DNA of 64,000 nt from Vanilla planifolia (lineage: Eukaryota > Streptophyta > Magnoliopsida > Asparagales > Orchidaceae): positions 27,332,670-27,396,669 of the forward strand of contig CM043872.1 in assembly GCA_023846275.1 (NCBI GenBank), given 5' to 3'. This document shows, in pieces, positions 23,985-37,619 of the stretch (positions are counted from its first letter, which is position 1; every line of letters starts with the position of its first letter). The notes below the pieces were generated by a model. The model did not search any database. It was not told the origin of the DNA and saw only the letters and a list, made by a program, of their open reading frames with translations. The translations under genes were made by a program, and so were the position numbers.

Positions 23985-26900
23985 TATCAAGGTTTTTTAT
24001 AGAAATAAAATTATTTTTATAAATAATTTTTAAAAAATAAATATAATAAAAAATAACAAAAATATTTTAGAACCCACAAGTTAACCCCTCTTATGAGATT
24101 CACACATACTCATTTTACTTCACTTCTTGATCCCATGCATCTTCATTAATCATAATTTACAAAATAAGTCAAGCTCTAGTTATCTTTCTCCTCTTTAGTG
24201 GCAATGGTCATATTGTTGTCGATCTCTAGCTAGATCATCGCATAAAGTTGAGAGTGGATGCTACAATGAGGTTAATCATTTTCAAACTCTAGGAATTAGG
24301 ATTTTACAATTTTAAACTTTTAATTTTCAAAACCATAAGTAAAGCTTGTTAATCTTAACCTTAATTTAGTATTTATGATGTTTCTAATTACATTTGAGGT
24401 TTTTGCTAATAACTTTTAAGATTTATCACTTGTATAACTCTTTTTCAAATCACTTAGAACATCTTTACTCATTCTCTTCTTTACTCTAATATAGATGAGT
24501 ACTAGGTCTCTTAAATTCTCAAAAGAAATTTCTAAAAGTCATGATTAGTTCCTTATTTATACTTATTTTCAATGCTTTCATATTCCTAATCTTTCAAATA
24601 CATCTAATAAATGTGTCCCTTCATGTACATGCATTTTTACCTTTTTACCTTTTTTATTTCCAATGATTAATTATCAATTAAACTCACCCTCATATTAGTT
24701 TTCTTAATCATTTCATTATTTTGGGTTTTATAATATGCTTAGTTTTTATTAATAATATAAGTACGATTATAGGCTTTATATTGTATAATTCTCGAACTCA
24801 CCCATGTCTTTCTTAATTTTATCATCATAGTGGTATGAACAACTATTCCGCTTGCATTGTATTAATAATTCTTTTTATGATACTAGTTTTTTCATTTTTT
24901 TTATTATACATTTTTGTATTATATGATCAATTATTTTTATTTCTCTACTAAGTGATAACTGACAATTATCATGTACATTATGCTCTCACATCTTGATCAT
25001 ATTTGAATAATCATTTTATTATATTGCATGATTAATTGAGAGTATCATTTTTTGTAGATGCTTTTCAAGTTGAGCCTACTTCATTTTCTCTTATGTGATT
25101 GTATAGTGCAATATGCTTTTATCCATTATACGATCTAATACTTTTACTGATGAGAACTTTGGCATTATGGTATTGATACATTTGCATTATTGTACTCGTA
25201 TGACTAAGTGTTGGGTTCTACTTATTATTATACTTGTACATTTATGTCTTTCATATTATACAATATTATAGTGCACATTCATATTCTTTGTTCTTATGTA
25301 TTAACATCATATTTTGATTTTTGTCGTGTTGTATGATTTTGAGGTTGCTTTTATGCACGTTTACATTTGCTCTATGTTTATTATCTCTTCTACTTGATTA
25401 TACTATGCAATATTTTATAATCATAACATATTATCAAACCCTTCTTAACTATGCTCTATCATGCTTGTACATTATTGTAATCATACTTGTACCACGAAAT
25501 CCTATGATATTGATTTGTTTGTTTGATTGATTATATCACTCAATAAAATCATACGAGCATGTAACTTTGTATTGTATGTTACCTTAAAAGATATCAAAAC
25601 ATCTTTAAAATTTTTCAAAAAAAATATAAAAATTCTCAAAATATATTTATATCAAAATTATTATTTTATGACTCTTATCTCTTTGAAACAATCAATCATT
25701 CTCTAATATTTTTTAAAATATCATATGAATTGAATTTATTAAAATTCATATCCTTAATTTTGTGACAAATATATAATAATTTAATGACTTTTACACAATG
25801 AGTTTCAAGTATAACTATTTAAGAATTTAGAAAAAGTTTTTATACCTTAGATTGTACTCAATTTGAGCTAAAATTTGTTGATCTCACTCTTACAAGTGGC
25901 ACACAATTTGGATAAGGTTGGTTAAAGTAAAGTTAAGCTAATTTGAATTAAAGAAAATCAATGTACATTTATCCATAAAATTGATAACAAATAAGGTCCT
26001 CTAGTAAACTCTTAATTTGATATTTAAATCTTAAAAAAGATAATGTAAAATCCAAGTATTTGTAAGATTATCTCATTTGGAAGAGAACTCGTTAAATGAA
26101 TAAATTCCTTTAGAACTAACTCCTTATCTTTTGATTTTAACTATAGTCATCATGATTTACTTGTTTATAGTTGACCTCATTAATATTACCATTTATAAGC
26201 ACTTTTTAAAAGCACTTTTAAAAATGTAGAGCCAAATTGCATTTAAATAAGCTAAAATTTTTTATGGTTCAACTTTTGGCTAATTGGTTTAATTGACTTG
26301 GATGCATGCATACGTTGTGAATGTTAACTAGGCTGGCCTTTGGATTGGATCAACATAGAGGATTGATGATTAGGGTTTTAATGAGACGATTAGTTCGACG
26401 GTTTGAATAAAAAAAGTTGCAATGTAGCTAAAGTTATGTGCAAAATATCCATGTGTAATTAAGCATATGCATGACTCAGGTTGCTTGACAAGCGCAAATG
26501 TGTGGAGGTAAATGCAGACACATGTAGTGGTGGACAATTAAAGATGTTCGCACGACTAGTAGGTGCTAAGCTTGCGATAAGACTACATTAGAAAATTGAG
26601 AAATAAATACCTTTAAGTAGGATGACCAATTTTCATGCTTGTACCAATTAAAGAAGAATATAACGACTGGGACTTTGATAACAAATTGACAGATAATGTA
26701 TCACTAAGGCTTTGATACTAATTGAGAGGAAATGAATGACGGCCAAATTAAAGAGTAACAAAGGAGAATGACAAGGGAAGAAAGAACTTGAATAACATGA
26801 TAAAGATATAGGGATAACAAATGGAGGCAAACGCTATTGTTTTAGTGAGGGACCCTATTATTCTAGATGGGTTTGTGTTCTTCAAGGCACAAAATAACAA

Positions 26901-29680
26901 TGACAATGATTCTACTCTATTAGGTAGGGTTGTGTTCTTTAAGGCATAATATTAGCTCTTATAAACTTTAAATCTTTTCAAGATTTTAATTTTAATTAAT
27001 TCTAAAAAATTCCTAATTATATGACTTTTAAATAATTTATAGACTCAATATGAAAAGATATTATAAATTCATTCAATTCTTATCTTAATAAAGATAAGAT
27101 ATGAAAAAAATAAGATATACTCATCTTATATTTATTTTCATGAAAATAAGATGCTTAAAATTCAAATTTTTTTAATCAAGTTTCAGTTATCATGACGAAT
27201 TTTTCTACCGCAATTAATCCTTAAAAATACAAACTCTTAATAATTATAGTTTTTGTTTGAGTATTATATGACTCAAAAACATAAAACAAGAATAAAAATA
27301 AATAATAAAAACTTCATCTTAAAATAAACATCATAACTCTTCTTATTCAATCTACATGGATATGACTTGACTCATAAATCATCTACTGATGTTTATATTG
27401 CATCATTAATGATATCTCCTTTGACATTATCTTTGAAACAAGTTATTCCTAATAATGGCTCTTTTTTAAAAAAAAAATGTTATTGTGGGATGCATTATGC
27501 CACTTTTAACAATTAATGTTTATACATTTTTAAAATTGTGTAATATCCTACTTCAACTAACTTTGTTCTTATTCATACCATTTTTTTTTCTAATTCTACA
27601 TAATGAACAATTGATTTTTAATAATATTTTTTTATTATTTTTAGCCATTGATATGATATTATAACATGTCACTTATAATAGAATTCAAATAATTAATATT
27701 AATACAATATAATCTTAAAATTGAGAATAAATAATCAATTATAATATAAGTAAGTTTCACAGACCTTCTCTAAAATCTCTAAATTAAATTATAATTATCA
27801 AGAAGTCACTACACATCAATCAACATTATATTAATCGATACATAAATAATGCAAATTCTACTTATCTTGATTTTATTTTTGTAATGATCTTGCCTTACGA
27901 TTATATTGATTCACGAAATTGATTTTTCAAATTATTCTCTTTTCTTCTTGCTTTGTTGTACAAAAACTTCTCAAGTTCATTAGCTAGTCTCTTCCCTAAT
28001 TATTTTGTTCTCAATTCTTCTTATCATAATAGCACATGGCATTATAAGTATGATAAATATATAGATGTTTCACATATAGGGAGGCAAGTCAATTTTGACT
28101 AAAAAATGAATAGAGATTGAGAATAGATAGTAAAAAAACAATTAGAGATAAAAGAATAATAGATAGCTTTATGTAATGATAATTGTTATCTAGAATGAAA
28201 TTAATTGTTTTCATAAATATATTACAATAAAATGAGAAAATAATTGAGTATATTGAGATATAAGAAAGGAAGCTATGTTGAGAAAAATGTTATACTAAGA
28301 ACTTTTGTTTACAACAAAATCAAAATGGTAGTTTTAAAAGCTATTCTAAATACAATAACATCATTAATAATTATATATTAATTAATGTAATTGTGAATTT
28401 AAAAAATAAATAACGATTAATGAAAACTAACGAAGAATAGTTGATCATTTTAAAACTAAGATTCAAAATTATTATTATGTGCAAATAAGGATAATGAACT
28501 ACGATGATTTAAAATATGTTAAAAAGAGAATACTAAAAGACAATAATATATTACTAAAGAGAGCATGCAAAAGAAATTGTTAGATTTGATTAAAGAGACT
28601 TCAGATCGAATAAATAAAATAATTTTTTATGACTAAAATTAATACGACAAAAATGATAAAATTTGATTTTGATGATACATGACAAATATTTTTGTTTTAT
28701 CTTGATTTTAATGAAAAAAAATTGTAACATCTCTAAAATAAGTGAATTATTTAAATAATTATCTTTATATCATTAAATTATTCAGCTGTCTAACAAAAAA
28801 TATATAAATTATTTTAGATGTATGCTAACAACTAAAGTAATTGTTGAGACCAATTGCTGATTTCCTCCATCCTCCTTGAAACTAATGACTGTTAGGCCAA
28901 CTTCTGGAAGCCTTTAAGTACAACTTATGGGCGCCCATCATGGGTTTTTGCTTTCTGGTGAAATGTTAACTTCTTCCTGTGTGCTAACTTCATTCTTTAA
29001 ATTGGTACCGACGTGGCCGCTGAAACTTAATTATGGCATTAATTAAAACATATTTTAACTTAGGTGTTTTAAAAAATCATCTAATGACTTGAACCAAGTT
29101 CATTTTCTATCAGCTTTTTATAAAAATTATTATTGTTACACTAAAGTTACCCAATAAAATAATTGCCAACCTGTTACTCTTTTTTTTTTATTTAATTTTT
29201 CTAATTCTATTCCACATGTAGGCTCAACGCTTCAACTGTCCTATTTTGCAAATAATTAAATAATTAGTCTCATATATTTATTTGTTGCAATTGTTACGGT
29301 TATAACATTACAGCATTAGAATATAATAAAAACAGCAAAATAATATTTAGCATACTAGAAATTATTTTAATTTTAAAAAATAATTTGAAAAAATAGCTGA
29401 TAATTTTAAAAGGTTTTGTTTTGCATGTGTCATATATTTTGATTATAAATAAAAAATATTATTGTCAAGACGTCGACCTCGAGAAAATAAAACTTATGTA
29501 ATTATGTTTAAACACATTTTTGAGGGAAAAACCAAATCTAAAAAAATATTTTTAATGTTATTTTATAAATATATTTTATTTGTCAGAACAAAAAGACGTT
29601 CTACAAAAATATAAGACAATATTTTAATGATATTAAAAAAATAATTTAAAAATTGCGTGTCATCACACCTTTTAAGCCCA

Positions 29681-29935
29681 GGCTGCGAATGTAACGGCGT
29701 AAAGCGTCAGAAATGGACGACCAGCCGACCCAAGTGGAGACCGCCCTTGACCGTCGTGTCCGAGGTGCCCACGACGGGGTTTCTCCTCACGTATCAACAA
29801 ACGTTCGCCGTCAAAAGCTGACCACGGCGCCACTTCTTGAGGTTGACGGTTTCGTTTTTAAATTTCATCCACATCCTTCGAAACTTCAACGTATCTCTCT
29901 GCATAGCTCATTTTTCTGACCACGTCAAACTCCAG
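29681..29935 (+). other. Short GC-rich patch upstream of the IST1-like gene
   Basis: It is richer in GC than its surroundings and open on the plus strand for 68 codons from an ATG at 29713, but the peptide is unlike anything I know. It lies 0.5-0.75 kb before the ISTL start, so promoter or remote leader sequence is as likely as coding. Confidence 0.35.
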
Positions 29936-30438
29936 GTCATGCTCATGCTAATGAATATCTTCACAATTTGCACCCCAGATAAATCAAAATATGGCATTTG
30001 TTTTTTCATTTACATCTCTTGGGTAAATTTGAAATAATTTAAATTATTTAAATTTGTTCTATCAAACAGTTTATTTATTTTTATTTGTTTCCTAATTTTA
30101 TCTCAATTTTATGATATATTTAACTTGCACTGATTCCACTAACGTCAGTAATTTATACCTTTTTAGAAAATAAAAAGGAATTTAGTTACACTTTTTATTT
30201 TTATTAAAAAATATAATTTCCGTCACCTATTCCATTTAAGTTTCCCCTTCCATCTTCCGCACTCGCTTCTCCAGCTAGCTGAAAAGGCAACTCGCTCCGG
30301 TGTTCCCCATCTTTTCCCCTACCTTGTCCATAGAGGCTCTCGGGACGCAGACTAAGCTATTATTTTTGGTGTTGGTTACGACCTCGCCGACCTGAGATAC
30401 ATTCTTGTTCGCGTGATAGATTGGGAGAAAAAGTCGAG

Positions 30439-30495
30439 ATGTTCGATTGCCTGCTGGGGCGGAAGTTATCCAAGAAATGGCAAGTTCGGTTGCGG

Positions 30496-30536
<41 letters not shown>

Positions 30537-33500
30537 TTTGAATCAGGATTGTGTGTTTCTTGGATTTGTCTCTGACATGGATTTGGCTGCAGCAAGCATT
30601 CTGTGAAATGCATCAGATACAGGATGGTGACGATTCGAAAGAAGCAGCAGGCGGTTGTGAGATACCTCAAGAAAGACGTTGCCGATCTCATCGCTGGCGG
30701 CTACGAGACAAATGCTTTTGGCCGAGTACGGGCACTGATCTCTTTCTTTCTTCTGTTTTTCTTTCATAAGAATTTTTTTGTGTGCGCTATTGATCCCTTG
30801 TTTTGTTTTTTTTTTCTGCGATTATCTCCATTGAATCTAGATTTTCTGATTGTGCTCGTCGTACTACTGTTAGATTATTTTTATGTCTGTTTCCTTTTTT
30901 TTCGGATTTTAATGGATTTGTTATAATCTTGTTCATGATTTCGAAAGTTCTCTATTTTGATTCCTTAATCCTCTTCTTGAATCAAATTTCTTTCATTTGG
31001 TTCGGTTAGTTCCAAATAAGCTTTGCCAGATTCCTTTTCGGCAAATTTGTGCTTAGAGTATATTTTGCTGCTGTCAGCGCAATGGATAATTTGGGCTGTG
31101 GGGTGCTTGGGCATGTTTTTGTTGGGTTAGTGGCTTTAATCGAGAGAGGATTAGCTGAAGTATGTGGGTCTAAGATTGTGGGCGGGCTTGGCTGACTCAG
31201 TTACTCTTGGTTTAACTTTTGTTTTTTTGGTTTCTATTGGGTCTGGATCATGTATAGTGGCTTCTGTATGCAAGATTAGATTCATGGTTCACATTTTCAT
31301 TTTGCATATTGCAATGATGATAGGGGACATTGAGATTTGAGTCATTTACAACAAGTGTTAAACTGTTTTAGACCATTTATAGAATGCATATTAATTACTG
31401 TTACAATTCATATATTTTGATTTTATCCTTTAAAATCTATGTATTCTCAATTCCAATGTATTGATATTTGTTATCATTTTTTTATGAGAATTTTTTTATG
31501 AAGAAAATAATGTGTAGTTTGTTCACCAACATTACACATTCAAGAATGTAAAAAATATGCCTTTGAATACTATAAGAATATTCCAGTACATTTACATAGT
31601 GTACTCAAAATATTTGGCTAAGCGTAATTAATGGTTCATTGCATAATTCTATTTAAAAATATATTACAAGAATATAATAGCAAACTAAAGATAACCCTTG
31701 TTCAATACTAGTTTCAAATTCAAATATTAAAAAGTGTCAATATGTAAACAACTTTTAATGAGCACTTTTTTATTGTATTTGGATACGCCTAAAAGTTCTC
31801 ATGAACTATGAATCACTAATTTAAATATATTGTAATTTTGCTTGTATGTCATATTGACAAATGTCTAAAAGTTCTCAATTTTCTTGATCTACATGTACTT
31901 TAATTTATGTCAAGATTGGTACATTATGTCACATATTATTTATATTTAATACTCTTCTTTATGACTATAAGAAAGACTATCAATTTCAAATTAGTAGTCT
32001 TAATCAACAATTAATGGATTTACTAAAACTAATGTTCAGATTATTTCAAAAGCATGTAACCACAATGTATGCCATTTGAGAACTGCCCTTGCATTCTTTG
32101 ATTCACTTGTTATTCTCGTAATTGATGCCAAAAATATTTTGGTGCATGACATAATTTGTTAAGGTGAACGATGGAGATTTACTTATAGACTTGTGGAAAT
32201 GAAGTGTATTGAGGATTATTGTGGACAATGACATGCTAGATTTAAGACAAGATATAAGAGAAATCAATAACAGAAGATAGAGATTTTATTTGAAAAACAC
32301 TTTGTTTGAGGGAAAAGCTGTGTTTAAAGATGCATGGAATTCATAAGAAAATAAACATCTAAGAGGTAAGTACATGCGAACTAGTAATAAGAAAAATTTA
32401 CTAGATAGAGAGATATTCAAACAAAGGGAATAGTTTAGCATATCAAAGGCTTGATGATCTATGATCTAATACCCTGATTGATTCTCCTCCCTCTATTTTA
32501 TGCCCTTTAACTCTTCAATGCTCACCCCACACTCGCATCATGGCACAAGTGGAGGTCATGCACTATGCCATGCCTCTTATAGTCGACAAGACTAGGAAGG
32601 GCATCATTTAATTGTAATTGACATCTCTGAAGGTCATATTAGTGATGTGGACCTCATAAGTAGTGGTCCTCGATTTAGTAATGTGTAACAAGTGAAAGTT
32701 TGTACATGATCCTACTATTTTCTTGGGTTTTGTTTGATTGTTGCCACTTGTTTGGATGCCTCTCTTTGATTTAGTTTAGTTTCTCTTTTGTTTTGTATTC
32801 TTAGTAATCTTGTTTACACGCTAGTTGACTTTGGTCAATCATTGGCAATCCTGTTTTTAGTTTAAAATTTAAGATTTTTGTTGTGTTGTTAATTTAGATC
32901 TCTTATCTTCTATTAGTGAATCTTATTGATTGGAGACATAATTTGGAAAACTTTTTTCAAGGAAAAGTTTTGGGTGAATTTTGGGATTTGAAAAATAGTT
33001 TGGTTTGTCTTCTATTTTATTCGTTAGTATTTGGTTTCTTTTTTGATGAAATATCCTGCTCTTATATGAACAAAAGACTAATTTGTGTTTGAACAACATA
33101 AATCTTAGTGTTTCCTTTTGGGTCATTGATCTCTTAGTTTATTACTTTTTTTGTTCTTTGCATTTGATCTTATTGACACTTCTGAACAAATGTGTTGCTA
33201 GTTTAATAAATAATCATTTGTTTGTTCAAATATATTATGACATGAGGAAGACCAATAGATAAATCCCATTTTGTAGAGTAATTCTTGAATTGATATATAT
33301 ATCATTGAATAATAGAAGAAGAATAAGAACATCAAAATATCTCAGTCCTAAGTTGGGACTTTAATAATAAGTATGGGAAAAGTTTTTCTTCCTTTATCAT
33401 GTGGCTGACAGGGCATTCAACAATTCTGTTTGAGGAGGAATATTGTAATTACGATCATTTTAGGGATCCAATTAGTTTCCTGAATGCATTAAGACTTCCG

Positions 33501-36500
33501 TGGCCATTGTTCAGTATCATGATACTCTTGGGTCTCATGTAATCTAAAGTTGACAATCTAATGTAATCCACAAATTACAACAATATAATTTTTACAATTT
33601 TTTGTTTTTGATGTACTCCTTCAATGTATTTTTACTTTCTCATTTATATTCACTAGGGACAAAAATTTTCCTAAATTGTTTTTATTGTGCTAATCTTTAT
33701 TGCTCTAATACAAACTTTTTACCTTGCTTGATTAATCAGATGGATGGTCTTATTGTTGAAATCAATCTTGCATCTTGCTATGATATGATTGAACAATATT
33801 GTGGATGCATTTTGGAGAATCTTTCACGCTTGCGAAAGGACAGGTATCAAACCTTTGAAATCACTTGTTTATGAAAACGAAGCCCTTTTTGTTGCAAATG
33901 TTTTATTTTTTTTTTTTTTTTGCATGTTCCTTCGAAGTTGAGTCTTATCTTTTATTTTAACATTTTTTAGTAAAAATTGTCAAACAATCCATTTGTTATC
34001 AGATTTAATTTCTTCCTTGCCTTAATTAGGTTCTAAGCTGATTCATTCACTCATAAATTTAGCCATACATGCCTGCAAAAACATTAACAATTGTCATCTT
34101 TTATCACCAGTGAAGGGTCGAGCGTTCGTGCTTTGGGAATTACAGAATTATAGCCACCTAAAGTAATTTTAATAGCTATATCTTGAATATTCTTTGAGAT
34201 CTAAAGCTATTCTAAAATATTTGGCAATTATATGTAGGCTTGAAATGTGACTAATCTTTAACTGTAACTAAATATTACAAAAACTCTTGCTTTAGATTAA
34301 GTTGCATGCAATTATCTAAGAAAATTTATTTTTTTTAGATTCAGTATTTGCAAAAAGTGTGGATATAGTTTTCCTATGAAAACCATTACAAATTAACTTA
34401 TTATTTGTGTTTATTAATGTTGTAAATTCTTCACTTATATATCGATTTTCTTGATTCCTAAATTCTCTGTCTACTCAACGTTCTAACTTTAGACCAATAA
34501 GTCTCTTTGTTACATTATTAAAAATTATATCCAAAATATTAACTAATAGATCATTTATTTTATTGGTCATCTAAAACTTTCCTATTTACTCCCTTATTAC
34601 ATTATTAATTTTCAAAAATCAAATCATATGCATAATTCTATTTTGCTTAATATTTAGCATGTGTAGCTATATCAATTGTCATATCAACTAAAATTTATGA
34701 TTTTTAATTAAAATTCTATTAATGGGAAACATTATAACAATGCAAAAGGGTTTTTATTTTAAAAAAAGCTGTAATAAATACAATTTATCATATATTTTAG
34801 TTACTCAAATATTCTAATAAATGTTTCCATTTCATGTATTTGTGTATTACCATATAATTAATATATTGAAGTTTAATATTTAAACAATTAGATAAAACTA
34901 TTATTTTCTTTCATTTTATCTTATTTTCTCTTTTCTAGAATTCACTTGTCTGTTGATTGGACCGTTTGATACCTGTTAGATGGTTGATTGAATTACCAAC
35001 TGCTTTGTTAGATTCATCCAATCATTGTGCTGATATTTATTTATGCATAGTTCTTCTTTGTTCTTTTATTGAATCATTTGATGCTTATTGGATGATTGAT
35101 TGACCATTCCATCAAATTAACTAGACCATCTAGTCAAACCGTTGTCTTTAAGTCACCTATTTTAGTAGAGTTGATTAGATTGTTGTATTCCCATGATTAT
35201 ACTATTTGATATTTGTGACATTCTATTTTTTTAGAGGTACTAAATTCTCTCATTTTTTAAACTATTTTTTTTAAAATCAAGACAGTTTAAATAAGGGTTT
35301 TATATTGAAAACTTCTTTTTTCCTTTGCAACCAAATAAATCATCACATGATAGAACGATTAAGATTAAGCGCAGGTTTTTTGGGTTAAAACAATTTATTC
35401 TTATGTTCATTTTTAATGTAGGGAGGAGAATAACTCCACTTAGCATCCAACTCATCCACGTGTTTTGGATAAAGAAAATGAGTGAAGGTTTAGGTACTGT
35501 TGATCTCATAACAATCCAAACGGTTGAATGTAATGTTAAATAGAATGACTAAAAATCAAACAGACAAGATTTATCTTCAAAACACCTTCAAGATGGGAAA
35601 ACAAACAATGTTGGTGGCAAATCAGAAACATGCACTAGTTTTTGTTGTTATTTACAGTGTATTAATAGCTCATTGCAAAAAAAATACTGAAGAAGGATAA
35701 GAAGATATGGATAGTAGGAAAATTCTCTCTTTTTCTTAGTTATTTACTTTCTATGTATTAAAACTCCGAGATTCATCCAGAAAACCTTTTACATTAATGG
35801 TGAAAGGGTATTTTAGCATTTTGTGGCATGTCATATGGAAGATTTTACATTAATGGTGATTAACCATAGATTAATGACTTACCATAATGAGTACAGAAAA
35901 ATTATTAGCTACATGTCTAACATTTAATGCACTTTAAATGAATTGTAAGAAAGACACGTGTATTAATGTATTTATGATAATGAAAGGTGTTATTTAAGAT
36001 TTGTCCATTAGTTAACCTCCTTTAAACACCGTTTTGCTTCCTACAAAATCAACATATCTAAGCAACTGGTCAGTTGAAATTCTGCTTTTAATGTTTTTTT
36101 TTTTCAAAGAAGCATTTTTTTCTCTTCTAATGTGTGCTCCTATATGAATATAGAGCTTCATCGTCATTTTCCTTCGTTTTATTTGTTTTTGGATAGAGAG
36201 TGTCCTAATGAAGCCAAGGAAGCAGTAGCAACTCTTATTTTTGCTGCAGCCAGATTGTCCAACTTGCCGGAGTTAGCTGATCTCCGGCATGTGTTTTCAG
36301 AACGCTATGGAACTCGGTTGGAGTCTTTTGTAAACAAGGAGGTAATTTACCATAAATTTGTCCCGTCATATCTTCATAAGATCTCTGGCATTCACATTTT
36401 TAAATCAGCCTTGTTAATATATCGTTTTCTTTTTGTCAGTTTGTTGAGAAGTCGCACAAAAAGTCCTTCACAAAGGATAAGAAGTTGATGTTTATGAAAG

Positions 36501-37619
36501 ATATTTCCCTGGAGTTTGCTGTAAGTTGGAATTCCATTGCATTCCAGAGCAAAATCTTAAATCAACCCGCACCTTCCGACGTAAGTAATCGGAACTTTTT
36601 AAGGGTTCTTTCTCCGTTAAAAATGCAAATGATCGCACAGGAAACACAAGTATTCATTGTTTAGTGCTGATGTGAGCTCTTTAGTTTAATTTAATAGTAA
36701 GCTTAGTGTTGTACCTTTAAATTCTCTACAGGAAAAAAACATGAATCATACGGAAGAGAGTTCTAAACAGCCTCGAGTTCCAGAGGAGGATTTGAATGAC
36801 AAAAAGAGAGCAATAACTAAAGTAGAAAACGAAGGCACTGGGTGCAATGAACAGTGTGAACCATCTCCGAGGATTGTGATGCTACTACAGAACTCACAAC
36901 AAGGTGAGACAACAGATGTTGGAGTGATCAAAGAAGAACACCAAAATGCTATACAAATAGCTTCACAAGAACAACGCACCAAGAACAGCTTACACAAACA
37001 TCAAGTGCAACCTAAGGAGCAGCTTGACATTCCAAGGATTCCAAACTTCTCCAAAATCTGTACAGATGATGCCAGTAAAAAGATGAAGGTGAACCCTGAT
37101 GATTTGAGCAACATCAACCCAGAACACAACTATAGGAAGCTTCCACAACCTATAGCAGCAGTTGCATCTATCGATTCAAAGGCCATTGATTCGATAGGAA
37201 ACAATGCAGATCAGATGGATCCAGAGAGGCGACTCAACAAAACAGTAAATGCCAAAAGTTGCAGAACAATCAATCCGAAGCCACCTTATTCGAAAGCTAA
37301 GATCAGCGTTGATGGATATCCGAAGCCTCCTTATGTAAAAAATGTGGTAAGCAAAACTCCAAACTACCCTGCTCATGAGAGATCTAACAATCTTCTCAAG
37401 AACGTCATTTTTGAGCCAAAAGATGCTGCCTTTCATCATGGCTACCCCACTAGCAGAACCCCAGATTGTCGTCGGAGGAAAGAAATCAGGCCAGCTTTCT
37501 TGGCCGTTGGGGATGACGACTCCTACAAGAATGAAGAAATCTCGGAGGAGCTCTTGATGTGTGAAGCAATACAACCAGAAATAAAGGACAAGCCCAGAAG
37601 CAAACTTCTTCTCATCTGA
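30439..37619 (+). CDS. IST1-like protein, regulator of ESCRT-III / VPS4 at multivesicular bodies
   Basis: IST1-family proteins bind ESCRT-III (CHMP1) and modulate the VPS4 ATPase in cytosolic-side sorting at late endosomes; plants have many ISTL paralogues. Exons: 30439-30479, 30593-30725, 33740-33843, 36197-36341, 36440-36580 and 36732-37619. They join in phase to 483 residues. The IST1 domain covers about residues 12-180: MFDCLLGRKLSKK, RKKQQAVVRYLKKDVADL, ASCYDMIEQYCGCIL, ECPNEAKEAVATLIFAAARL, LPELADLRHVFSERYG and FVEKSHKKSF all match plant family signatures. The last exon is a polar low-complexity tail of about 295 residues (residues 189-483) with two PKPPY repeats and no MIT-interacting motif that I can identify. 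The start is chosen because MFDCLLGR aligns with the family N-terminus. Introns 2 and 3 are 3.0 and 2.4 kb, AT-rich, without genes. Confidence 0.93.
30480..30592 (+). other. ISTL intron 1, best read as a GC-AG intron with a 38-T run
   Basis: The junction TG|GCAAGT...CTGCAG|CAAG gives Cys-Lys in the spliced frame, matching the KCK conserved in plant IST1-like N-termini. GCAAGT is the usual strong U1-pairing form for GC donors. A GT-AG alternative (donor 30484, acceptor ending 30596) also keeps frame and total length but yields Trp-Gln. T run: 30498-30535. Confidence 0.75.
30498..30535 (+). repeat. Poly(T) run of 38
   Basis: Directly visible homopolymer inside the 113-nt ISTL intron 1. It could serve as an extended polypyrimidine tract, or be the poly(A) trace of a small antisense retro-insertion. 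Confidence 0.97.
30726..33739 (+). other. ISTL intron 2 (3.0 kb), nothing else recognised
   Basis: Starts GTACGG and ends TAATCAG. AT-rich with no recognisable coding or structural RNA. A short open frame across 33602-33874 is only the downstream exon plus intron. Confidence 0.85.
33844..36196 (+). other. ISTL intron 3 (2.35 kb), nothing coding recognised
   Basis: Starts GTATCA and ends GGATAG. The part at 34950-35140 contains several diverged direct phrases of the type GATTGATTG and GACC-TT-GAT, similar in style to the DNA inserted in the copia element near 50000; homology is not established. Confidence 0.8.

Larger units (their letters stand above)
18061..29680. other. Intergenic, AT-rich, about 11.6 kb; only repeats recognised
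   Basis: No reading frame with family resemblance was found on either strand. Contents that can be named are the dispersed repeat pair (19297-19860 and 21930-22490), a second short repeated block (20928-21012 and 21421-21505), the LTR end with primer-binding-like site (21358-21375) and a TA microsatellite (23930-23981). A moderately GC-rich patch at 20100-20400 has open frames but nothing recognisable. Confidence 0.7.

Noticed and set aside
24841..25540. T-rich open frame with hydrophobic peptide at 25321-25530
   Set aside because: Low-complexity AT-rich DNA gives Leu/Phe-rich chance frames; no motif or splice structure.
30275..30691. 138-codon minus-strand frame with a lysine run opposite ISTL exons 1-2
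   Set aside because: The lysine run is the reverse of the poly(T) tract; the frame is antisense to conserved ISTL exons.
36519..36524. GTAAGT inside ISTL exon 5 as an alternative donor
   Set aside because: Splicing there would remove the conserved end of the IST1 domain (VSWNSIAFQSK); the donor at 36581 keeps it and the phase.
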